From positions 186,001-250,000 of the forward strand of contig JAJFZO010000272.1 in assembly GCA_021397835.1 (NCBI GenBank): a stretch of 64,000 nt of DNA, given 5' to 3'. Shown one piece after another: positions 1 to 11,255 of this stretch. Made by a program: the position numbers and the translations under genes. Under the pieces are notes generated by a model that was not told the origin of the DNA, did no database searches, and worked only from the letters and a program-made list of their open reading frames with translations. Numbering within the stretch: the stretch's first letter is position 1; each line of letters opens with the position of its first letter. This DNA comes from Moringa oleifera (taxonomy: Eukaryota > Streptophyta > Magnoliopsida > Brassicales > Moringaceae).

Positions 1-300
1 ATTAATAAATTTATCAAATTTTGTTTTATTTAATAATCAAATAAATAATTTTTTATTCTACTTAATTCGTATCAAAATATATATTCAATGTGATTCAGAG
101 ACATCAATAAAAATATATTTTTATAAATTAATTAAATTAATAAATAGATATTTTCATAAAATAAAATTAACAAAACAAATAAAAGCATGTAAAAATCACA
201 GTAACAGTGAAATTATCATATATGATGTTAAACACACAGTATACTTAAAGTAAATTTTCAATCGTACTGATTAATGAAAATTTTTTTAAAAAAATCTAAT
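1..300. other. AT-rich 3' region of the CACTA element
   Basis: Very AT-rich sequence downstream of the last coding exon of the second transposon gene. No open frame, terminal motif or clear repeat is visible. It probably belongs to the 3' untranslated and subterminal part of the element, whose end lies outside the window. Confidence 0.5.
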
Positions 301-321
301 CATCCTCTATAAGATCAACGC

Positions 322-349
322 CATCACCATCACCATCACCATCATCATC
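322..349. repeat. CATCAC/CAT trinucleotide microsatellite
   Basis: Short run of CATCAC and CAT units at the 3' end of the En/Spm-type gene. On the minus strand it encodes a Met/Val run in one frame and Asp/Gly in another. Slippage here may explain the apparent frame change at the protein's tail. Confidence 0.75.
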
Positions 350-915
350 CGATCATCATCAACTAGACTAGAAGAAGTACCCCGCTGACCTAAAGTACCT
401 TGCTGTGAACTCATTTGTCTAACAAGTCTATTCAGAAGCTTCTTCGTCGATGCCATTTCTTTTTTGAGTTTATTTTCTCTTCGATCTCTTATTTCCATTT
501 GTCTTTTCATCTCTTCTCTCAAATCTCTTTGTTGTGTCTCCATCAGATCATGTTCTTTCTGTAGTCGTTCTTCCATCTCTTTTTCTCTCGCATCTCTCAC
601 AGCACGTTATCTTTCCAATCTATCTTCCATTTCTACGCGTTCTCTTGCTAGTAGTTCTTCCGTTTCTTCACGTTCTCTATCTAATTGTCCTTGCATATCT
701 CGAAAACAAAACATCATTTGTTGCATCGTAACACTAGATGAGGCATGTGAAGATTGAGAACCAAATTTTAATGCTTCATAGAAGCCTACCTCTGATCCAA
801 ATCCAAATGCCCTACGTCTCTTATTCTTTTCACCTGCGGCTTTAAAAAAGATGGTAGAATCATCAACAAATGATCCTGAGGTGATGGTATCCTCTCTCAA
901 TTTCTCATAACCAAC

Positions 916-1653
916 CTGCACATAATTAATTAAAAAAATTAAAGTAAGAAAACCAAACTCTTATGTATCAATAAAATTAGAAACAGTAAATTAATTAATA
1001 AAAATGCATTAAAAATTTTTAAAAACCCAAGGCAAAAAATTATTAAAAAAGTAAAAAATTCAAATAAAAAATTGTGAAAAAAAAGTAAAAAAAAAATTAA
1101 CTCAAATACTTAGCATATGTGGTTGTTCCATCTAATAAACTAGTATCACGTATCATATTTAATGCCACTACATACAACTAATAGTAAGGTCACAATATAT
1201 GTATAAAATATAATGAGATCTACAATAAATAACAATTTGACCCAATTTAATAAGAAGATGATCTATAAAAGTGATGCTACTTATTGCCAACAAAAATAAT
1301 GGAGTGGTGTTACAATCATAAGATATGCTTCTAAAAAATATAAGAATCAAACTAACAAGAAAATGCAAGAGATAAAGTGTATCCCAATGACAACAAAAAG
1401 TAGAAAAATATAAGTATTCATTTGTAAAGTAAATAAAAATGCCTCAACTAGATCAATATAAGGTAATTATTTTTTGTTAAATAATTTAAACACAACGTGA
1501 AGACATATAACCTCCATAGAAGAAGCTAAAACCAAAAATTGTTATTTTGATAACCAACCCAAAACCTCAATAGAAACAAAAAACCATTAATCAATTTATT
1601 TTATTTAACACATAATTAACTGAAGACAAATATATTCTACTTATACTACTCAC
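916..1653 (-). other. Intron of the En/Spm-type gene
   Basis: AT-rich interval between the exon ending at 1654 (donor GTGAGT) and the exon starting at 915 (acceptor GTGCAG). Short open frames here look random. No inserted element is visible. Confidence 0.65.
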
Positions 1654-2897
1654 ATAAATTCGTGCAGCTCTTTCTATGGCCCATGTACCAGTCTCCTCAT
1701 TATGATTTAACTTTCGAAACAGTTTTGGCATGCTAGGATCCCTCCCAAGCTCCTTAGCCTAACAGTTAACAAATGGAAAATAAAATTCTGTTGAGTGTAA
1801 CTAAATATATGGTAATGAAATAAAAATAATTAATTAAATTAAAAAAATTACCATTCGTCTTCTATGCTCAGAAATGGAAATAGAACCTCCTCGATGCACA
1901 ATGGCTTTACTAAGAGATCGATTACTTTTATTCCTCTATGATGCAGCTTGAAAGGCCGGGTCCGTCGTCCACTTAGCAAACAGTGCTTCTCAAATGGATG
2001 GCTGCATCCACATTCCCTTTGACTTCTTAGTTCGGATCGATGCAAGACTTGATCGGAGGACCTCTGCAGATTTAGACCCCCATATCCGTCTAACTACACC
2101 ATCCATAAGTGGATCCCATCTACATTTTTTTACAACAATATTGACCTTAAATTAGTTAGTTAAGCATGTAAACTAACTATAACTATAAGAAAATTAATTT
2201 TGTAAATTGAACAATATGTTATAATATCATTTGAAATTCGACCCACCATAAATCTTGAACGTCAGTCGGAACTTCACGCCATCCAGTCCATGGTTGATCA
2301 AATTTTAACTTGATGATTCCAGAAATAATGGCAACTGTCTTAAATGTAGGCAATAACCTATAAAAAATTAATTAAAAATATAAAACGTATCATATAAGAA
2401 TTAGAACACAACATGTAATTCTAAGATAAGCGCAACATAACAAAAAAGATAAGTTATCATACTCTTTTCCCACAGGCTGAATATATAGCTTACTGTCTCC
2501 TACTGCACATGCCGACTCAGTCGATGGTGTGTGAACTGCAGCATCTCTGAGTGATGGTGTATGGCCAGATGATGATGGTCGAGATGATGGTGTATGACAT
2601 GCAAGTGATGGTGTATGAACTAGAGGCAATGGAGCATCAACCGAGGAAGACATTCTATGAGCTGGGAATGATGGTGCATCAACTGAAGGTGATAGTGTCT
2701 GAGCAAAAGGTGATGACACTTGAGCTGTAGAAGATGTGTCCAATGTGTAGGACCATCTACCCTTACCTCTAACACCACGAGCACCATGTCCCCCTCTCTC
2801 TGACATCTGTGAGTAATGAACAAAGTATATTTAGTGAGAAAATTATAAAATGGGCATAAATCTAATTTGTAACGTATTCAATCACAGACCTTTATAA

Positions 2898-5800
2898 TCA
2901 GTCACTAACAAAAATGTCATTCATAGAAGTTTTGTCTTCACTATCAAACTCCTCACTATTAAATAATACTTCTTCTTCATTTACCAATTGAACTAAATCT
3001 TCCTTAACTTGAATCTCTTGACCTTGATCATTGATATCTCTCAAATTATTTACAATTTGATCGTCGTAAGAGACTAGATGTAACTGTTGCATTATATCAT
3101 CTTGGAATGGATCATCTAGAGATTCAATTCGATTTCTTGCTTTAGTTTTGATGACCACACTCCAGTCTCTCTTTTGTTGAGTGCTATTAGTATACGGTGT
3201 AAAATATACCTGTTTTGCTTGATATGCAAAAATAAATGTATCTTTTCATTTATATCTCTTATTGGTTTTAATATCAATGGTCCCATACTTGGGGCAGATC
3301 CTTGTACCCATGCTAGAAGGCTCAAACCATATACAATTGAATAATGTAAATTATTTCACAGGCATACCAGGATACTCAATCTCTATAATTTCTTCAATAA
3401 TTCCATGGTACATATAGTCTGTACTTATCAAAGCTACTCCAGAGTTGTTTGTACTTCAATTATTAGCCCAAGTGGAAGTATGAAAACAATAACCATTGAC
3501 ATAGTGAATTGAATAAGTGTTGACCTTATTTATAGGTCTCCATGCTAAATCATATAAAAATGTATCATTCACCCCATTGATAGGATTGTGCACCTAATAA
3601 CATATCGATAGAAACAAAAATTTATCAACATAAATGCTATTGAAAGTTACATTATTTCATAATTGCAATGAGAATTACCATGAAATTACTTACGTATTCC
3701 TTGAACCAATCAACGAAGTCTGATTATACATGTTTTGTTATATCGACTTCACGTAGATTCGGTAAGGATATGGTTAATGTCTGAATGAATATTCTGCAAG
3801 GATAAATAGCATACGTGTCAAATTATATCCAATATATTTGATGTAAAACGTTACCAATATTCTTGTTAGAGCTTACTGCACAAAGAGTTCAACTTCAGGA
3901 CAATTCATAAGCACGTATTTGCTTATGTCAAATGCTTCCTCTTCTGTAAGATAACGAGTCTTACACAACCCCTCACTTCGGCCAGGATAATTAAAGATAG
4001 ATAATTGAGAATGCTGAAATGACTCTCCACCATCATCATTTCATGGCACTCTTCGATTTCTAGCTTGGACATGTGCCTCAAAGTAGTGAGAAAAAAAATG
4101 ATGTCTCCTCCAATATGTAAGCTTCACAGATGGAACCTTCCATATGAGCTTTATTCTTAACCTTCTTTTTTAGATTGTGTAAAAATCTACAAAACAACCT
4201 TTTTACATGCATTGGGATAATCAGATAAGCTCAATCCATTTAAATGTAAATAAAATTTCAACAAAACAATTCATACCTCTCAAATGGATGCATCCATCTA
4301 TATTGTACTAGTCCTCCAACTTGCGCTTCATACACTAAGTGCACAGGTAAGTGTTCTATGACATCAAAAAAATATAGGAGGAAATACACAAAATTACGAC
4401 AATATTACTGTCCATCACATCTAACTTATTCTCCTCCAATTTTGGACAACATAGATCTCGAAAGAATAAACTCAATTAAGTGATAGCTTCCCGAATAGGC
4501 GTAGTTAGGCAACTGAATGCAATTGGCAATAATCTCTCTATCATCATATGAAAATCATGGCTTTTCATATGCTGCAATGTACATGTTCCAATGTCAACAC
4601 ATCTACTCAAGTTAGATGCATATCCATCAAGAAGTTTCAACTTTTTTATCCACTCACATATAGCCCTCTTCTAGTCCGTATCTAGTGTATACTGAGCTTT
4701 CGGTTTTATGAAGCTTCCATTACTTCTATCTTTAAGATGCAAGTCATTTCGACGACAATATAAAGGTAGATCTAACCTTGCCTTGACATTGTGTTTAGTT
4801 TTTCCATTAACGTCCATCACAGTATGAAAAACATTCTTGAAAGCATTAGCTTCAGTATGCATGACATCTATATTATAAGGGTTCAATAAGTCACGCCAAT
4901 ATGGTAAATCCCAAAGGATGCTGCATTTAGTAAAATTGTGCAACTCTCCATAGCCATGTGTTCGGTGCTGGCCTCCCGTGTCAATTATTTTAGGAAACTG
5001 CATAGCTACATGATATAGTTCTGCATTAAAGATTCTCCTTAGTGGTTCACACTGTTCAGTTCGACCCTTGATAAAATTCTTTCTGTTTCGTCTAAATGGG
5101 TGGTTCATTGGGAGGAATTGTCGATGACAATCAAAATAACATATCTTTCGACCATGTTTCAAGTAAAAAGCTTTTGATGATCCCATACAAACTGGACAAC
5201 CTAATCGACTTGCTGTTTGCCAGCCCGATAACATACCATATGTAGGGAAGTCATTTATAGTCCATAATAGTGCAGCTTTCATATAAAAGTTTTGCTTCAG
5301 TGAGATATCATAAGTTTTCGCACCATAATCCCATAATAGTTTCAAATCTTCAATTAAGGGCTGCAAAAACACATCTATTAAGGCCTTCAGATTGTTCAGA
5401 CCAGGAATGATTACTGTTAAAAACATATATTCTCTCTTCATGCACATCCCTGGTGAAAGATTATATGGGTTTAGAATGATGGGCCAACATGAATATACGT
5501 TGGAGGTCATATTAAAAGGACTGAAGCCATCAGAACATAATCCTAATCGCACATTCCTTGGTTCTAATGCAAACTCCGAATGAGTCAAATCAAAATGCTT
5601 CCAAGCTTTCCCATCTGATGGGTGTGCTAATATTTCGTCTTCACGTTTATTCTCATGATGCCATCTCGTATGCTCTGCAGTAGCATTTGAAGCAAATAAT
5701 ATTTGCAATCATGGAACTATTGGTAAATACCACATTTGTTTCTTCAGTACATTTTTACTTCGATTATTTACTCTTCGTCGATTTTGAAAACGACCTTCAC

Positions 5801-6515
5801 CATAAAATCTACATTCTTGCTCTCCATCACTGTCACCATAATACAACATGCAACCAACCGGACAACAATCAATTTTCTTGTAACTACATCCAATCTGAGA
5901 GATCAATTTTTTAGTTTGATAGAAATTATTTGGCATCTTATTACTCGTCGGTAATACTTAATTAAATAGGGTGGTTATTTCATCGATGCACGCCACAGTT
6001 ACATTATAATCAAACTTGATACTCATCAATCTCACAGAAACTGATAAGACTAAGTGGCTCTGACATCCATCCCACAAGGGCGACTGGGCAGCATTTAACA
6101 TATCATAGAATTTTGATGACTCTGAATTCGGTAATTCTGGCTCCACATTCGGAACAAAGGATGGCCTCGTAGCATCCATGACCATTTTTTCATAACTGTT
6201 GATATCCTCGTGGACTGAAGTAGGATCATAATGACTTGGAACGAATGGAGTAGGAGCCTCACCGGGGTTATGCCAATGGTAATAGTCAGGTTGAAAACCT
6301 TCTCTATATAGATGTAATCTTACTGTATCTAGCTCATAAAAGCGCAGACACTTGCATTTCGCACAAGGACACCTAATCAACCGATCTGCTTAGTACACAG
6401 GCATCTGAAATGCAAATGATATAAATTCTTCAACCCCTAACATAAATTCTAGTGACAAATCATTCGTCAAATTTCTCCTATTATACATCCATTGATAATG
6501 CTCAGGAATTTCCAT
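2898..6515 (-). pseudogene. CACTA TNP2-type transposase, multiply interrupted
   Basis: DDE-type transposase gene of the CACTA element. The start chosen is ATG at 6513-6515 (MEIPEHYQWMYNRRN), which opens the transposase-associated domain (PF13963) ending in the Cys motif RCPCAKCKC. The TNP2 core (PF02992) follows: KIDCCPVGCMLYYGD, AEHTRWHHE, the motif LGLCSDGF (Asp codon about 5531-5529) and IDVMHTEANAF (Asp codon 4866-4868). DUF4218 (LLDGYASNLSRC, MKSHDFHMMIERLLPIAF, LPVHLVYEAQVGG) and DUF4216 (about 3590-3110) complete it. Introns: 4276-4187, 3876-3794 and 3693-3594, all GT-AG. In-frame stops: 6390-6392, 5958-5960, 5709-5711, 4671-4673, 4476-4478, and TGA or TAA codons near 3460, 3345 and 3248. 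A T run at 4366-4372 (minus strand) lacks one base and shifts the frame inside DUF4218. Homology continues across every stop, so this is recent point-mutation decay rather than truncation. Confidence 0.92.
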
Positions 6516-9099
6516 CTAAAAAAAAGTTAGATAAAAAACCAATCATTCCATTCTTAATAAACTATTGATGTAAGTGAAACATAATTTTTTTTTTTAAATC
6601 TGATGATATTGATAAGATGAATATGTATGCCTTCTATCACATTATCAAATTGGCTTTTCAGCAAAACAAGTTGAAATGAGCAACTAGTTCATAAATATTT
6701 CAACAGCACCTAAAATAGACTTTTTTTCATGAACAATATGAATCGGGGACTATTGAAAAGGTAACTAGATAAAGTTTACCATTGCATGGGTTTCTAAAGA
6801 GACACTTAAAGTGGATTTTAAAAGGTAATGCAAGAAAAACTTGAAAGTTGAAAGTTGTAACTAATACATGTAAAGATACATGTAAAAATATAAATTAATA
6901 GTCCAACATTATTGATTTCAATTTAGTTAATATACTTGAAAGTTGTAACTAATACAATAAACTATAACTACTAACTATAGGTTCATCAATTAATATCTCA
7001 TTCTTATATAACTAATGTTATTTGTCGTAATTAAAAAGTGAAATTAATTATAAATTATTTATAATTAATGAAATAATATTAACATACTTTAATAAATGAA
7101 TGAAAAAGTTAGTAACATCTTACTATTAGTTACGCGAACAATCAAGTGATATTTTGAGACAGATTCCTCTTGTTTTATGATGCAATGAAGAGTTTTATCA
7201 CGTGGCCCAAGCTGAAAAAGAGAAACCAATTAAGATATAAGTAATGAAATCCTTATATTTTTTATCATATACAAATTTTATAGAATAAAATATATTTAAT
7301 TTAATAAATACATATTTACTTAATAAAATAATAGTAAAATTAGTAACTATTTATAATAAATAACAATGACTAGTTTTTATAATGAGATCAATTTTTTTTT
7401 TCATTTTATTAACCATTAAAAAATAATTAAAAATTATGTAATATGATTTACATTATACTGCCAAATTAAATATATTTGTAATAAAATGTTTTAAAATTAA
7501 TTAATTAAATAAACTTATTTTACATTATTAAATATTTTATTTTAAGTAAATTTGAAATAAATAATATGTGGGCAATAAAAGTATCATAATATATATGTTA
7601 AACAAATTTTACTTAATAAAGTATTTTCACTTTTGAATATTTACAATTAATTAATAAAATAATTGCAAAAGTAAACAATGTTTATAACACATAATTGTGA
7701 TTTCATTTTTAATTTCAATCATGTTTTTTCCTATTTAATTAACTGTGAAAAAAGTGCTTGTTTTTTTTCCATAGGATTGAGATTTTTTGCAAATATTAAT
7801 TAAATATGTGAAAAAATAATTTTTAATTAATTTATCTAACAAATTAATTATGTTATTTAAATTTATTTTTATACAAACAAGGAGTTGACAATAAAATCTA
7901 GTAAAAAAGTTATTAAAAATTAATTTTTTAGTTATTTGTATTATTTGAAAAACAAATTAAATAATTAAAAATAATTACTTCATAATTAATTAATTATATC
8001 AACTTTAACATGATAATGAGCATTCCTACAAGATGAAATATCATTGTATTTGTTAAGAGTGATATATAGTGTAATGAAAATGAAAATATTATAAATAAAT
8101 TATAATATATCATTTGAATGAGTTATATGAAAACATTACAATTTTATTTATTATATATTTAGATATTATATATGAGACAATTCATTTGTAAATACATGAA
8201 ATCACTTTTCATACATGGGAAATCAAATTCATGGTTGTGTAATTATTGGACATTTTAACATATACTAGTAAAAAGAAAATAATGGTCACCATATAAGCGG
8301 TAATGCTATATAACATGATATATGACATTCCTTTCGTACGGACAAAAAGAAAAAAAAATATAAATACTCTTGAACTCACCCAAATAAAAAAAATTTTACC
8401 GTCCAAACCTTTTCTCAAAAGAAATCAAGTTTACATCAGAATTCGATCTCACAAATCTAACACCTTTACCAATGTACATCTTTGCACCACTAGAGTGGTA
8501 ATGTTCACTTCTAAAACACTAATGTTAAGTATTGAATACACAATGCACAACCACATTGCAATTACAATCAAGTTCAGATTAATTTTCTTCCTTGTTAATC
8601 CTATTACCATATAAAATAATAACAAACAGTGGAATCAAGGTTTTTAGTAATTCCAAAAAAAAAAAACTAACAGAAATGATCACTTGGAAAGTGGCAATAA
8701 TATAACATAACCTCAAATCCTAACATGGTGCATCTGGGTTCTTACAACTTTTAACAACATGTAGTGCATAAAAAAAATGTATTATATTACTTGTTTTATT
8801 TTCGATATGAACATCTTAATGTGTGCTTTAGCTGCCTCAATGCACATATGTGCATGTCATATATTTGCATTACTCTAATACATTTTAGTCATGAGTCAGT
8901 AACATAGTTAAGCATCTACTTACAATGTCTTTGGAATGTACTCTCACCACTGAGATGACAACAATTAACCTTGGCTTGAAAATATTTTTTGGCTTCTATT
9001 CCACTGCAAAACCTATAGCCTGAAAAAAAAAAAAAAAACCAAAAAGACAAAGAGTTAAATCTGGACAGCTTATTAAAAAAAAACGTATTCTCATCAGTG
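6516..9099. other. AT-rich CACTA leader, no gene seen
   Basis: Strongly AT-rich DNA between the transposase start and the island beginning near 9.1 kb. Open frames near 8209-8418 and 8303-8614 overlap each other, are dominated by Ile, Asn, Lys and Phe as expected from AT-rich sequence, and resemble nothing I know. A run of about 17 A residues sits at 9021-9037. Confidence 0.6.
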
Positions 9100-9156
9100 G
9101 AATGCTACCTCTAATTTCCTGTATGTTTGACAGAAGGGAGGAATCCTGTTTAGATT

Positions 9157-9330
9157 ATGGACAGCTATGTCGAAATGAGGCATGAAGAAAGACGATTAAT
9201 TTTTCAGCTGGTGCACCAAGAAGTAGAGAAGGATCTGAGATACCCAGAAAATGGACAATACTTGGTACGTACTGGACAGCTGAAAGAGAGTGTGGATGCT
9301 GCAACAATGAGCAGGGTGCTATTGTTGTAG
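9157..9330 (+). CDS. Small unrecognised open frame, possible gene fragment
   Basis: A 57-residue frame starting MDSYVEMRHEERRLIFQLV and ending SRVLLL at TAG. It is mostly hydrophilic and charged (ERR, EVEKD), less biased than the AT-rich frames nearby. No family recognised, no domain or signal sequence visible, and no matching downstream exon was found. It could be a captured exon or chance. Confidence 0.2.
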   Translation: MDSYVEMRHEERRLIFQLVHQEVEKDLRYPENGQYLVRTGQLKESVDAATMSRVLLL

Positions 9331-9447
9331 TCAGTCCTAAAGGGAAGACCTTGTTTTTTCACAATTTAAATCTGGCAGGCATGGCACTGGTAATCAAAGA
9401 TGAGCAGGGTGCTATTGTCAAAAGTATAGATGAAGACCACGAAAGGG

Positions 9448-9862
9448 AATATGAAGGCAAAGGAAGCAGAGAACTTACCATCTTTTTGTTACAGTGACGA
9501 AATATGAAGGCAAAGGAAGTAGAGAGCTCATCTTTTTGTTACAATGATGAAATATGAAGGCAAAGGAAGCAGAGAGCGTACCATCTTTCTGTTACAGTGA
9601 CGAAATATGAAGGTAAAGGAAGTAAAGAGCTCGTCTTTCTATTATAGTGATGAAATATGAAGGCAAAGGAAGTAGAGAGCTTACCATCTTTCTGTCACAG
9701 TGACGAATTATGAAGGCAAAGGAAGCAGAGAGCTTACTGTCTTTCTGTTACAGTGATGAAACATGAAGGCAAAGGAAGCAGAGAGCTCGTCTTTCTGTTA
9801 CAATGACAAAATATGAAGGCAAAGGAAGCAGAGAGCTTACCATCTCTTTCTGTTACAGTGAT
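9448..9862. repeat. Minisatellite, about 8 tandem copies of 50-55 bp
   Basis: Successive copies begin near 9448, 9499, 9549, 9601, 9652, 9705, 9758 and 9809. Each contains ATATGAAGGCAAAGGAAGCA, then GAGAGCT, and ends TCTTTCTGTTACAGTGA. Copies alternate between shorter (GAGCTCGTC) and longer (GAGCTTACCATC) forms. A single diverged copy recurs near 10667 and a partial one near 10828. On the minus strand the longer form contains GATGGTAAGC, which resembles a splice donor. Confidence 0.85.
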
Positions 9863-9920
9863 AAGTTAGCTTGTGTACTTCAATTACAGAGAACCATATG
9901 TTTCATGACTGAAATCTGAT

Positions 9921-10299
9921 AGGCATGGCACTGGTAATTAGAGATGAGGCGTTAGATGAAGGATTCGCCAGCTGGAGAAAGAACTGTAGAGACGAGGGAA
10001 TATTTCACAGAGGCTTTCGACCCCGTTGTTCAGACATGGATGAACCAAGAGATCCTGTCTCTCACGAGGAGCTATAAAAAAATCTACCATTTTAGACGTA
10101 CCCAAGGCCTTGCCCGAAGGAGTCATTTCTTACAGTTAAGCACTCAACAAGGGAAGGCACCGAGCAACTTGCAAAATGAGTTAGTTGTTCGATTCTAGGT
10201 CCTAGGGTAGGATACATACAAAGAAGGGGAGCTCTTCCATTTCCTTTTCGAGCTGGGTACTTCTACTAAAAGTGTAGTTTAAGTCCATGAAAAGGAATG
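9921..10299. repeat. Direct repeat, copy 1 of 2
   Basis: First of two adjacent direct copies offset by 375 bp. Shared landmarks include GAGGCGT near 9946, CGTACCCAAGGCCTTGCCCG, and the closing GTAGTTTAAG. The 80-residue plus-strand frame at 9956-10198 is shared with the second copy, but many differences between copies change the amino acid, so there is no sign of protein conservation. Confidence 0.85.
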
Positions 10300-10301
10300 T
10301 T

Positions 10302-10673
10302 GGCATTGGTAATTAGAAATGAGGCGTCAGATGAAGGATTCATCGGCCAGAGAAAGAACTGCAAAGACGAAGGAATATTTCACAGAGCCTTTCGAACCCG
10401 TTGTTCAATCGTGGACGAACCAAGAGATCTTGTCTCTCATGAGGAGCTGTAAAAAAATCTGTTGTTTCAGACGTACCCAAGGCCTTGCCCGAAAGAGCCA
10501 TTTCTTGCAGCTAAGCACTCGACAAGGGAAGGCACCGAGCAACTGGAAAAGTGAGTTAGTTGTTCGATTCCAGGTCCTAGGGTAGGATACATACAAAGAA
10601 GATAAGCTCTTCCATTTCCATTTCGAGCTGGGTGCTTTTGTCAAAAGTGTAGTTTAAGGCCACGGGAAGGAAT
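10302..10673. repeat. Direct repeat, copy 2 of 2
   Basis: Second copy of the 375-bp unit, clearly alignable with the first over its whole length. It ends at a lone minisatellite-like unit near 10667, so the duplication and the minisatellite share an ancestral segment. A third, partial relative (AGCAGGGTGCTTTTGTCAAA near 10778) matches sequence near 9402. Confidence 0.83.
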
Positions 10674-11039
10674 GTGAAGCCAAAAGAAGCAGAGAACTTA
10701 CCCTTTCTTTCTATTATAGTGAACCTTGCTTTTTCATGACGTAATTCTGGTAAACATGGCATGGTAATGAGAGATAAGCAGGGTGCTTTTGTCAAAAGTT
10801 TCGCGGTAATATATAAGTACACAGAATGGAATATGAAGCCAAAGAAAGCGAAGGCCTAGGTAGTTAGAGAAGCTTTAAAATTTTCATTGCAAAGTCAGTT
10901 TGGATAAATGAATTCGATAAAGGCGGTGCTTAACTTTAAGCAGAGAATAAAAGGAAAGAAAGAGTTTTCCATAGCTGCTTAACTTTAAGCATATCGGGTG
11001 GGCAAAATCCAAGTTTACCTCTCAAAATCTAGTGATGAT

Positions 11040-11144
11040 TCACCAATTGCTTAGATTTGATCTTCCCGTAAAGACCAAGTAGCAATAAGAGTGGAGAAAT
11101 TGCAGAGAAATGCAGATTATAGAGAGCAAAAAGATTATAGACAT
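11040..11144 (-). CDS. Short hydrophobic open frame after a TATA box, doubtful
   Basis: A 34-residue minus-strand frame, MSIIFLLSIICISLQFLHSY onward, begins about 70 bases downstream of a TATA-like box and ends at TGA 11040-11042. It resembles a signal-peptide start but is short. It could be an upstream frame in a leader, the first exon of a captured gene, or chance. A GTAAAC donor-like site follows shortly after (about 11020). Confidence 0.15.
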   Translation of the reverse strand: MSIIFLLSIICISLQFLHSYCYLVFTGRSNLSNW

Positions 11145-11214
11145 TGAAGAAGGGAAGAAATGGGTATGCAGCGGTAAACAAGATAACTAAGTTAGGATTT
11201 CGTTTGTGGGTAAG

Positions 11215-11222
11215 TATTTATA
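11215..11222 (-). promoter_or_regulatory. TATA-box-like site
   Basis: TATAAATA on the minus strand, directly beside a 36-bp palindrome and followed by a pyrimidine-rich stretch (about 11165-11140) typical of plant 5' leaders. The layout suggests the 5' end of a plant transcription unit pointing left into the captured-looking island. Inference only. Confidence 0.4.
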
Positions 11223-11255
11223 CTACATCAAAACGACGTCGTTTTGATGTAGTAT
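11220..11255. repeat. 36-bp perfect palindrome with core CAAAACGACGTCGTTTTG
   Basis: Every base from 11220 to 11255 pairs with its mirror position around the centre GAC|GTC. It ends exactly where the sequence turns AT-rich again. The GACGTC core is the kind of site plant bZIP proteins bind; whether that applies here is not known. It could form a hairpin or cruciform. Confidence 0.9.

Larger units (their letters stand above)
300..2806 (-). pseudogene. CACTA second protein, plant En/Spm transposase (Ptta-like), broken
   Basis: Second gene of the CACTA element. Related proteins (TnpA and the plant Ptta/En/Spm family, PF03004) bind transposon ends. Exons inferred from frame and splice sites: 2806-2463 (starts MSERGGHGARG, then a Ser/Pro/His-rich low-complexity stretch with repeated HTPS motifs), 2357 to about 2240 (LPTFKTVAIIS, WTGWREVP), about 2150-1852 (CRWDPLMDGVVRRIWG, KGMWMQPS), about 1760-1654 (AKELGRDPSMPKLF, NEETGTWAIERAARIY), and 915 to about 300. 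Donors at 2462-2461, 1851-1850 and 1653-1652 are GT; acceptors before 2357, 1760 and 915 are AG. The last exon starts VGYEKLRED and becomes a charged Arg/Glu coiled coil. Damage: TAA at 607-609 in the coiled coil with frame kept on both sides, and a TGA after MWMQPSI in exon 3. The final residues read better as an acidic Asp/Gly tail in another frame, which suggests a late frameshift. Confidence 0.82.

Noticed and set aside
464..757. Plus-strand frames rich in Ser and Leu
   Set aside because: They are the antisense of the Arg/Glu coiled coil of the En/Spm-type protein.
5392..5954. Plus-strand frames over the TNP2 core
   Set aside because: They are antisense shadows; the minus strand carries clear TNP2 motifs here.
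8209..8614. Frames of 69 and 103 codons in AT-rich leader DNA
   Set aside because: They overlap on opposite strands, are biased to Ile, Asn, Lys and Phe, and show no family.
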